From Comamonas koreensis (GTDB lineage Bacteria; Pseudomonadota; Gammaproteobacteria; Burkholderiales; Burkholderiaceae_C): 64,000 nucleotides of DNA. Below the pieces are notes generated by a model. That model saw only the letters and a list, made by a program, of their open reading frames with translations, ran no database searches and was not told the DNA's origin. Both the position numbers and the translations under genes were made by a program. Shown one piece after another: positions 48,351 through 55,886 of this stretch. The stretch lies in the NCBI RefSeq assembly GCF_021026195.1, contig NZ_JAJNCT010000005.1:771231-835230 (forward strand), in the 5' to 3' direction. Every line of letters begins with the position of its first letter. Position 1 is the stretch's first letter.

Positions 48351-50162
48351 CTACAGCACCTTGGCAAGGAACTCGCGCAGGCGCGGCTGATCGGGCTGCT
48401 GCAGCACCTTGTCGGGGTGGCCGCTTTCGATGATGCGGCCCTGGTCCATGAAGACCACGTGGTCTGCCACCTCACGGGCAAAGCCGATTTCATGGGTGAC
48501 GATGAGCAAGGTGGTGCCGGTGCGGGCCAGCTCCTTGATCACGTCGAGCACCTCGTTGACCAGCTCCGGATCCAGGGCCGAGGTGGGCTCGTCGAACAAC
48601 AGCACTTTGGGTTTGAGGGCCAGCGCCCGGGCAATGGCCACGCGTTGCTGCTGACCGCCGGACAGTTGGCGGGGGAAGGCGTCTGCCTTGTGCGCAAGGC
48701 CAACACGCGCCAGCAGTTCCCGGGCCAGCGCCTGGGCTTCGGCCCGGGGCAGGCCCCGTACCGAGACAGGCGCCTCCGCCACGTTGTCGAGCACGCTCAG
48801 GTGCGGGAAGAGGTTGAAGTTCTGAAACACCATGCCCACATCGGCGCGGCGGGAGAGGATGTCCTTTTCCTTCAGTTCATACAAGGTGTCCCCGTCCTGG
48901 CGGTAGCCCACCAGCTCACCATCGATGGCGATGAACCCGCTGTCCACCCGCTCCAGATGGTTGATGGAGCGCAGCAAGGTGGACTTGCCCGAACCCGACT
49001 GGCCCAGAATGACTGTCACGCTACCCGAAGGGACGTGCAGCGACACATGGTTGAGCACGCGAACGCCGTTGTAGCTTTTGGAGACCGCCTGTACCTCGAC
49101 CTGCCCACCCCGGGAGTGGGACTGGGTCCATGCAGCGGCGCGCGCCGGGGGCTCGTCTGCGGCGGCCGGGGCTGCGTCGACCGAGGGCACTGGCGCAGGA
49201 CGCAGCCAGGCCCAGGCACGGCCCAGCAAGGTGGGCGGCAACTGGCGCAGCGCGCCGCGTGCGTAGTGGCGCTCGACTTGCGCCTGAATGATGGAGAGCA
49301 CCGAGAGAATGATCAGGTACCAGACGGTTGCCACCATCAGCAGGGGGATCACTTCCAGGTTGCGGCGGTAGATGATCTGGATCGTGTAGAACAGCTCGGG
49401 CAAGGCCAGGATGTAGGCGTTGGAGGTGCCCTTGGCCAGGCCGATGATGTCGTTGAATGCAGACGGCAGGATGGAGCGCATGGCCTGGGGCAGCACAATG
49501 CGGAAGGCCTGGTGGCGGCGCGGCAGGCCCAGTGCAGCGGCGGCCTCATGCTGGCCCTGGTCCACCGACAGGATGCCGCCACGGATGATCTCGGAGGAAT
49601 AGGCCGCCTGGTTCAAGGTCAGGCCGATCACCGCCGCCAAAAACGGTGTGACCAGCTGGGTGGTACTCCACTCGGCCCAGGTGATGTTGGTGAAAGGCAC
49701 GCCCAGCCATACCGTCTCGTACAGGTAGCCCAGGTTGTTCAGGATGAGCAGCAGCACGATGAGCGGGATGGAGCGGAAGATCCAGACAAAGGTCCAGGCC
49801 AGTGCGCGCAGCAGGGGCGAACGCGAGACGCGGGCCAGTGCCAGACCGGTGCCCAGCGTGAAGCCCAGCGCCGCCCCCAGCGCGGTCAGCACCAGGGTGC
49901 GGCCCAGACCCACGAGCACCGGTTCGGCAAAAAACCATTCTGCAAACACCGGCCAGCCCCAGCGGGGGTTGCCGAGTACCGAGTTGAGGACGGCGCCCAT
50001 CAGCACCAGCGAAATGATGGTGCCAACGGTGCGTGCAGGGTAACGCGCCGGAACAATGCGCAGCGAAGCATAGTCGCGGCGGCGTGACGCAGGCGCCGGT
50101 GCTGGCGCGGCGGGCGCTTGCTCGATGGCGACGTTGGGCGGAGCCAGGGTGGTGGTGTTCAT
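48351..50162 (-). CDS. Fused amino-acid ABC permease and ATPase
   Basis: 603 residues. Residues 1-285 are a HisM/GlnP-type permease with about five helices and the EAA loop (HEAAAALGLPRRHQAFRIVLPQAMRS). After a Pro/Ala linker near 300-350, residues 355-603 are a GlnQ-type ATPase with Walker A GQSGSGKST, signature LSGGQQQRVAIARAL and Walker B VLLFDEP. Normally these are two genes. The fusion fixes a 1:1 ratio and would make a homodimeric importer. Neighbours supply two binding proteins. Confidence 0.93.
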   Translation of the reverse strand: MNTTTLAPPNVAIEQAPAAPAPAPASRRRDYASLRIVPARYPARTVGTIISLVLMGAVLNSVLGNPRWGWPVFAEWFFAEPVLVGLGRTLVLTALGAALGFTLGTGLALARVSRSPLLRALAWTFVWIFRSIPLIVLLLILNNLGYLYETVWLGVPFTNITWAEWSTTQLVTPFLAAVIGLTLNQAAYSSEIIRGGILSVDQGQHEAAAALGLPRRHQAFRIVLPQAMRSILPSAFNDIIGLAKGTSNAYILALPELFYTIQIIYRRNLEVIPLLMVATVWYLIILSVLSIIQAQVERHYARGALRQLPPTLLGRAWAWLRPAPVPSVDAAPAAADEPPARAAAWTQSHSRGGQVEVQAVSKSYNGVRVLNHVSLHVPSGSVTVILGQSGSGKSTLLRSINHLERVDSGFIAIDGELVGYRQDGDTLYELKEKDILSRRADVGMVFQNFNLFPHLSVLDNVAEAPVSVRGLPRAEAQALARELLARVGLAHKADAFPRQLSGGQQQRVAIARALALKPKVLLFDEPTSALDPELVNEVLDVIKELARTGTTLLIVTHEIGFAREVADHVVFMDQGRIIESGHPDKVLQQPDQPRLREFLAKVL

Positions 50163-50185
50163 GGTGCAGTTCTGTTCAAGTGGGC

Positions 50186-50743
50186 TCAGACACCGGAGAG
50201 CATGGGTGCTTGCAGTGGGTGGGTGGAAGGCAGCGGTGAATGGCTGCGAGGCGCCAATGACAGCTGCTTCTCAAAAGGCAGTTTTCGCAGTGCCTGCAGA
50301 TCTGCAGTGGGGTCGAACAGACGCCGGTAGCCATGGCCCAGGTACAGTCCCACCGCTTCCGGCTGGCGAAAGCCGGTGGTGAGATAGACCCGTTGGTAGC
50401 CCTGGCGCAAGGCCTGCGCTTCGAGCTCGACCAGAACCGATCTCGCCAACCCCTGCCGGCGCAGGCTGCTGTCCGTCCAGATACGTTTGAACTCTGCGGT
50501 ATCCGCATCCAATCGCTTGAAGGCGCCCCCTGCGACCGCGCGCCCCTTGCGCAGCAGCAACAGGAAATTGCCCCCCTGGGCCGGTGTGAACACCTCGGCC
50601 GGGTAACGTTCGATTTCCGGAACAGCGGATTCCTGCAGATAGAAATCGCCATAGCGGCTTTCATACTCCCGGCCCAGCTCTTCAATCAAAGGCAGGGCAC
50701 GCGGGTCTTGCAGGCTGGTGTAGACAAAGAGGTCAGAGCGCAT
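50186..50743 (-). CDS. GNAT-family N-acetyltransferase
   Basis: 185 residues from ATG 50743, preceded by AGGAGTTCTC (ATG 50761 overlapping the upstream stop is an alternative). Core KRIWTDSSLRRQGLARSVLVELEAQALRQGYQRVYLTTG carries the acetyl-CoA loop (RRQGLA), then AVGLYLGHGYRRL. In the analogous yxe/ytm operons the acetyltransferase N-acetylates an S-modified cysteine before oxidation. This role is inferred from operon content. Confidence 0.85.
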   Translation of the reverse strand: MRSDLFVYTSLQDPRALPLIEELGREYESRYGDFYLQESAVPEIERYPAEVFTPAQGGNFLLLLRKGRAVAGGAFKRLDADTAEFKRIWTDSSLRRQGLARSVLVELEAQALRQGYQRVYLTTGFRQPEAVGLYLGHGYRRLFDPTADLQALRKLPFEKQLSLAPRSHSPLPSTHPLQAPMLSGV

Positions 50744-50757
50744 GAGAACTCCTGAAA

Positions 50758-51969
50758 TCATGGGGCGAGAAAGCGCTCTACCAGGTGCACCCAGTAAGCG
50801 GCGGCCGGCGCCAAGATGGCGTCATTGAAGTCATACCGGGGGTTGTGCAGAGACGCGCTTTCGCCATTGCCCAGAAACAGGAAGCTGCCGGGCCTGGCCT
50901 GCAGCAGGTAGGCAAAATCCTCGCTGGCAGTGCGGGGGCGAAAGTGCGAATCCACAAAATCCTCCCCCAGCGCATCCTTGGCCACATCGCGCGCAAACCG
51001 TGTTTCCTGCGGATGGTTGATGACCGGCGGAAAGCCGTTCTTGAAATCCACATGGGCCTGCGCCCCGAGGCTTTCCGCCTGGGCTTGCGCCACTGCCTGC
51101 AAGCGGTTTTTCAGCGTGCTGCGCACCTCGGGCTTGAACGAGCGCGCCGTCAGCTGCAACTCCACCTGATCGGGGATGACATTGGCCGCATGGCCTCCGT
51201 GGATGGAGCCCACCGTGACCACGCCCATCTCCAGCGGATCGACGTTGCGGGAGACCACGCTTTGCAAGGCCGTGATCACATGTGCGCTTGCCAGGATCGG
51301 ATCGACGGCCTGGTGCGGCTCGGCGCCATGGCCGCCCTGGCCGGTGATGGTGACCTTGGCGTAGTCGATCGACGCCATCGCCGGGCCCTCCACGCAGCCC
51401 AGGTGTCCGGCCCGCACGCCCGGCCAGTTGTGCAGCCCGTAGATGGCGTCGCAGGGAAAGCGTTCGAACAGGCCTTCGCTGATCATCTTCTTGGCACCCG
51501 CACCCAACTCTTCTGCGGGCTGAAAAACCAGGTGCAAGGTGCCATCGAATGCGCCCTGCTCTGCCAGAAAGCGTGCAGCCGCCAGGAGGATGGCAGTGTG
51601 GCCATCGTGACCGCAGGCATGCATCACGCCGGCATTCTGGCTGGCATAAGGCAGGCCGGTGGCCTCCTGGATCGGCAGCGCATCCATGTCGGCGCGCAGG
51701 CCGAGGGTTTTACCGCCCCCGCCCTTTTTCAGACGGGCAACCACCCCCGTCCCCGCGATGCCGGTGAACACCTCATAGCCCCATTCGGCCAGCGCCTTGG
51801 CCACCAGCGCAGAGGTCCGGTGCTCCTGGAACGAAAGCTCGGGGTGTTGGTGGATATCGCGGCGCAGCGCAATGAAGCTCTGCGCATGGCGGGCGATGCC
51901 GTTCTCCACCCGCAAGCGGTATGCGCTATGCGGCTGGGCGGCGGATTCGATGATGGCGGCGCTGTTCAT
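50758..51969 (-). CDS. M20-family amidohydrolase/deacetylase
   Basis: 403 residues. Metal ligands in MHACGHDGHTAILLAAA and QPAEELGAGAKKM (catalytic Glu pair), GLHNWPGVRAGHLG, and a dimerisation domain with GQGGHGAEPHQAVDP. This is the hippurate hydrolase/N-acyl amino acid amidohydrolase group, like YxeP. In this operon it would remove the acetyl group to release cysteine or its derivative. Start overlaps the monooxygenase stop by one base. Confidence 0.92.
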   Translation of the reverse strand: MNSAAIIESAAQPHSAYRLRVENGIARHAQSFIALRRDIHQHPELSFQEHRTSALVAKALAEWGYEVFTGIAGTGVVARLKKGGGGKTLGLRADMDALPIQEATGLPYASQNAGVMHACGHDGHTAILLAAARFLAEQGAFDGTLHLVFQPAEELGAGAKKMISEGLFERFPCDAIYGLHNWPGVRAGHLGCVEGPAMASIDYAKVTITGQGGHGAEPHQAVDPILASAHVITALQSVVSRNVDPLEMGVVTVGSIHGGHAANVIPDQVELQLTARSFKPEVRSTLKNRLQAVAQAQAESLGAQAHVDFKNGFPPVINHPQETRFARDVAKDALGEDFVDSHFRPRTASEDFAYLLQARPGSFLFLGNGESASLHNPRYDFNDAILAPAAAYWVHLVERFLAP

Positions 51970-53312
51970 CAGGCGACCCGTCGGGATTCAACAGCGTCGG
52001 GTGCCACTTCGTACCGGCTGGCCTTGCGCGGCAGGCCGAGATGGTCGCGCAGGGTCTGGCCTGTCAGGCTGCGCTCATAGCGGCCGCTGGCTTCGAGCTC
52101 GGGCAGCACATGCGCGATGAAATCGTCAAGGCCTTCGGTGCTGACGGGGAACTGCAGGATGAAGCCGTCGGCGGCGCCCGCGTCCACCCAATCGATGATC
52201 TGTTCGGCAATTTTCTGGCCCGAGCCCACGAAGTTGGATTTGGGCGTGGCGGCCTGCAAGGCCACTTGCCGCAGGGTCAACCCCTGCGCTTTGGCATCGG
52301 CCTTGATGCGGTCGGTGGTGGAGCGGAAGCTGTTGCGGCCGATATCACCCAACTCGGGGAAAGCTGCATCCAGCGGGTACTGGGTGAAATCATGGTGGTC
52401 GAAATAGCGGCCCAGGTAGGCCAGCGCTTCATCAATGCCGATCAGGTTGCGCACGCGCTCGTATTTGGCGTTGGCTTCTTCATCGCTGGCGCCGGTCACG
52501 ACGTTGATGCCCGGAAATATCTTCACATCGCTGGCCAACCGGCCGTGGCTGATCGCACTGGCCTTGACCTTGCGCGAGAACTCGCGCGTCTCATCCAGCG
52601 ATGGTGAATGGGTGAACACAGCGTCTGCGTATTTGCCCGCAAGATCAATGCCGGCATCGGAGGAACCGGCCTGAAAGACCACGGGCTGGCCCTGGGGCGA
52701 ACGCTGGATGTTGAGCGGCCCGGCCACCTGGAAAAACCGGCCTTCGTGGTCGAGCGTGTGCAGCTTGCTGCGGTCAAAGAACTGGCCGCTGTCACGGTTG
52801 CGGACAAAGGCATCGTCGTCCCAACTGTCCCACAGGCCTTGCGTGACATGCAGGTATTCATCGGCAATCTGGTAGCGCAATGCGTGCTCGGGGTGCTTGC
52901 GGCTGTAGTTCAGCGCTGAGCCTTCCAGCGGCGTGGTCACCACGTTCCAGCCTGCACGGCCGCTACTGATCACATCGAGCGAGGCGAACTGCCGGGCGAT
53001 GGTGAAGGGATCGCTGTAGGAAGTGGATACGGTGCCGGCGAGCCCTATCTTGCTGGTGACAGCTGCCAGCGCCGAGAGAATGGAAATGGGCTCGAACCGG
53101 TTCAGAAAGTGGGGAAGCGATTTTTCGTTGATGTAGAGGCCATCAGCCACAAAGGCAAAGGCAATGCCATGGTCCTCCGCCTTCTGGGTGATGCGGATGT
53201 AGTGCTGCAGATTGACGCTGGCGTCGGCCGGTACGCTGGGGTGGCGCCAGGCATTCATGTGCGCGCCTGCGCCGTGCAGCATCAGACCAAAACGGATGGG
53301 GGATTTGCTCAT
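51969..53312 (-). CDS. NtaA/SnaA/DszA-type FMN monooxygenase (YxeK-like)
   Basis: 447 residues, the usual length of the class. The sequence (HGAGAHMNAWRHPSVPADASVNLQHYIRITQKAEDHGIAFAFVADGL, then VISSGRAGWNVVTTPLEGSALNYSRK, then QAGSSDAGIDLAGKYADAVFT) is diagnostic of the NtaA/SnaA/SoxA family. These enzymes use reduced FMN and O2 to cleave C-S or C-N bonds. It needs a flavin reductase, which is not encoded in the operon. Probable key enzyme of the pathway. Confidence 0.92.
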   Translation of the reverse strand: MSKSPIRFGLMLHGAGAHMNAWRHPSVPADASVNLQHYIRITQKAEDHGIAFAFVADGLYINEKSLPHFLNRFEPISILSALAAVTSKIGLAGTVSTSYSDPFTIARQFASLDVISSGRAGWNVVTTPLEGSALNYSRKHPEHALRYQIADEYLHVTQGLWDSWDDDAFVRNRDSGQFFDRSKLHTLDHEGRFFQVAGPLNIQRSPQGQPVVFQAGSSDAGIDLAGKYADAVFTHSPSLDETREFSRKVKASAISHGRLASDVKIFPGINVVTGASDEEANAKYERVRNLIGIDEALAYLGRYFDHHDFTQYPLDAAFPELGDIGRNSFRSTTDRIKADAKAQGLTLRQVALQAATPKSNFVGSGQKIAEQIIDWVDAGAADGFILQFPVSTEGLDDFIAHVLPELEASGRYERSLTGQTLRDHLGLPRKASRYEVAPDAVESRRVA

Positions 53313-53332
53313 GGTGAACTTTCGGTCAGGGT

Positions 53333-54346
53333 TCAGGCGGCCGTCAGTTCGGCCACTGCGGGTTGCGCGTTGGCAATCAGCTCTATCGATGCCAGGCGCT
53401 CTTCAAAAAAGGGAACCGGGGTATCGATGACGAATTCATCGATGCCGTGTTGCAGGTGCAAGGCAGTCAACGCCGCATGCACGTCGTCAGCGGTGCCCGC
53501 AATGACATGGGGGTGGGTCTCCTCCAGCCGGTAGTCACTGGCTCCGGCTTGCTGCGCAAACTCTGCGGCGGCTTCGCGGCTTGGCAGGTTGAAGCTCTGG
53601 CCCGTGGGCAAATGCAGCTTGAAGATGCGCACGTTCGCGACCAGCGCTTCAGCCTTGGCGCGGTCATCGGCGGCAAAGGCATAGACGGCCATCGATGGCG
53701 CCTGGCCGCTGAGGGGACGGTAGGCAGCGGTGGTGCTGGCAAGCAAGGCAGGGTCATCATTGAAGTGCCCGGCATAGGAAAAGCCCCAACCCAGGCGCGA
53801 TGCCAGCTGTGCGCTGTCGGGAGAGGCCCCGAGCAGCACGCATTGGGGCAAGGTGCTGGGTTTGGGCAACGCGCGCGAAGCGGCCAGCGGGTGCCCGGCG
53901 GGCAGGTCGTCTCGCAAAAAACCGTTCAGATCGCTGAGCAGGCTGTCGAAATGGACGGGCTGTGACGGGTCGTGACGCGCTTGCAAGGCACGTGTGGACT
54001 GCGGCAGACCGCCGGGCGCCTTGCCAATACCCAGATCCACCCGGCCTGGCGCCAGCGCCGATAGCAGCTTGAACACCTCGGCAACCTTGTAGGGGCTGTA
54101 GTGCTGCAACATGACGCCGCCTGAGCCGATGCGGATGCGCTTGGTATGCGCCAGCAGCCAGGCAACCAGGATCTCTGGGGCGGAACCTGCGACCTGGGGG
54201 TTGCCATGGTGCTCTGCCACCCAGAAGCGGTGGTAGCCCAGCGCTTCGGCGCGCTGCGCCATGGCCAGTGTGGAGCGAAGCGCCTGGGCGGTTGAAACGC
54301 CCGGCGGAATGGGGCTTTTGTCGAGCAGCGAGAGGCGGTAGGTCAT
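53333..54346 (-). CDS. LLM class flavin oxidoreductase (first operon gene)
   Basis: 337 residues from ATG 54346 (an in-frame ATG at 54403 would overlap the promoter-like dyad). MTYRLSLLDKSPIPPGVSTAQALRSTLAMAQRAEALGYHRFWVAEHHGNPQVAGSAPEILVA (one continuous motif) and GSGGVMLQHYSPYKVAEVFK match the MsnO8/YwcH-like luciferase group. It heads the operon for modified-cysteine use. The ribosome site is weak. Confidence 0.85.
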   Translation of the reverse strand: MTYRLSLLDKSPIPPGVSTAQALRSTLAMAQRAEALGYHRFWVAEHHGNPQVAGSAPEILVAWLLAHTKRIRIGSGGVMLQHYSPYKVAEVFKLLSALAPGRVDLGIGKAPGGLPQSTRALQARHDPSQPVHFDSLLSDLNGFLRDDLPAGHPLAASRALPKPSTLPQCVLLGASPDSAQLASRLGWGFSYAGHFNDDPALLASTTAAYRPLSGQAPSMAVYAFAADDRAKAEALVANVRIFKLHLPTGQSFNLPSREAAAEFAQQAGASDYRLEETHPHVIAGTADDVHAALTALHLQHGIDEFVIDTPVPFFEERLASIELIANAQPAVAELTAA

Positions 54347-54379
54347 GAATAGTAGCGCTGGGCTGGCACCGGTGAATAT

Positions 54380-54400
54380 GCGAGAAATAATATCTCTCGC
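54380..54400. promoter_or_regulatory. Dyad operator candidate upstream of the LLM operon
   Basis: Inverted repeat GCGAGAAATA / TATCTCTCGC around one central base, 34 bp upstream of the first start codon. The arms are ten bases with one mismatch pair. The AT-rich region 54420-54545 beyond it would contain the promoter. It is a likely site for a repressor or activator of the operon. Confidence 0.5.
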
Positions 54401-54403
54401 CAT

Positions 54404-55450
54404 TTCGCGCTGTTGCTACTTATTTGCAGATCATCATGCGTAATTCGTTGCGCTATTCCGCTATTAAATAGTTTTCTGTATTTGATAATTTCTCAACGTT
54501 TTATAACTTTCTTCTCCCCATAAAACTTACATAAATATATGAGGGCTGGCTCCGCCTAGTGACTGGTAAAAGGTGACCGGCGGACAACACACCGCTGCGG
54601 CCGCATGCATCAGGTTGGCCATACCAGTCAGGAGCGCTCTGACGGCAGGTCTATCTTGTCTTCAGAGACTTCGCGCCGCCCTGTGGTTGCCGCGTAAACC
54701 AGGTGATCGCGCCCTCCTGTGCTGGGAGGCATGGGTGGTTCGGGGCCCGGTCTGGGCGACTTGTCGTCTTTGCCCGTGCAGGCACCAAGGGCAGGCAGGC
54801 AAACTGCATGGCTCAGGGGTATCTGCACACTGAGGACGCTGGCTGAATAACGCCAATGCATGGATGAAAGCTAAGCCGAATGGATCCCCGCGCTCCTTGC
54901 ATCGCACAGCAAATGCAATACCAGCAGACGCGCAGGCATGTTGATCATCCCGCACCCGATGCCAGTGACGCAGTTCCGAGGTACGAAGGCTTCAGGCAGA
55001 TTTTGAATAGGATCTGCGCCCGCAAAGCCAATCAGAAAGCCATGACTCTCTTGTCAGTGCTTGTGATCCATTCACCGAAGGCCATCGTGAAAGGTGGTTC
55101 CCGCTGCCCTCATCGTCCTTGCAGCTAGTGCATTTGCTTGCGCCCCTTTCCTGGCCAAGGGTGGCAACCGTTCAAACCATGGCGGCAGCTCTGCCGCCCA
55201 TAAGCGGTGCAGGTCACTGCTCAGGCGGGGAACAATGACGGCAAACAGGGTTGGATCCGTTCAGCCTGTGCCTGCTTCTGGCGGTGAGCCTCTTTCCCGG
55301 CCGCTGAGACTGTGAAGCAAATGGGGGCCGATGCACGCCAGCTATGCCAGAAGTCCATGGACTGGACCCTTCTGTTCCGGTGCAGGCAAGGGTTATGCGA
55401 GCGCGGCCCCTCCATTAGCAGTGGCGGCCTACAGGGAATGCGGTGAAAAC
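54404..55450. other. Gene-poor region between the operon and tRNA genes
   Basis: About 1 kb without a convincing gene. Positions 54420-54545 are strongly AT-rich (operon promoter region). A 77-codon minus-strand frame at 54628-54861 has a lipobox-like LPALGAC followed by a Pro-rich stretch and could be a small lipoprotein, but it lacks a clear ribosome site (low confidence). The rest shows no coding character. Confidence 0.45.
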
Positions 55451-55484
55451 GAAAAAGCCTCAGAGCATTTCTACTCTGAGGCTT
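55451..55484 (-). terminator. Terminator after the tRNA genes
   Basis: Perfect 11-bp stem AAGCCTCAGAG/CTCTGAGGCTT with an eight-base loop. On the minus strand it is followed by a T run, right after the 3' end of tRNA-Arg. Confidence 0.9.
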
Positions 55485-55490
55485 GACGTT

Positions 55491-55567
55491 TGGTGCGGCT
55501 GGCAGGAATCGAACCCACGACCCCTTGGTTCGTAGCCAAGTACTCTATCCAGCTGAGCTACAGCCGC
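55491..55567 (-). tRNA. tRNA-Arg (anticodon ACG)
   Basis: 77 nt with encoded CCA. Acceptor GCGGCTG pairs with CAGCCGC; D arm GTAGCTCAGCTGGATAGAG; anticodon stem CTTGG/CCAAG around CTACGAA, giving ACG; T arm GTGGGTTCGATTC. It probably shares a transcript with the tRNA-Ser 15 bp upstream. Confidence 0.97.
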
Positions 55568-55581
55568 TAATTATCGATGCT

Positions 55582-55672
<91 letters not shown>

Positions 55673-55886
55673 GCAGCGCCGAAGCTGCAATTGTAGCAGG
55701 CAATTGAAGGGTCTCGGGAAGAAACGCAGATTTCTTGGAAATTGATGTCTGGAGGGTTGGCGCGGGTACAGGACTTGGTCTGTCTGAATGGGCCGTCGCC
55801 GGACAGGAGCAATAGGGACGCCGTAGACGTGAGGTCGCAGAGGCAGGAACTGACCGGCGCCGCTCACCAGCCCCCACCTCGGTGCC

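Noticed and set aside
48342-50087. 581-codon + strand open frame
   Set aside because: Antisense to the fused ABC permease-ATPase, which has all expected motifs. The + frame has none.
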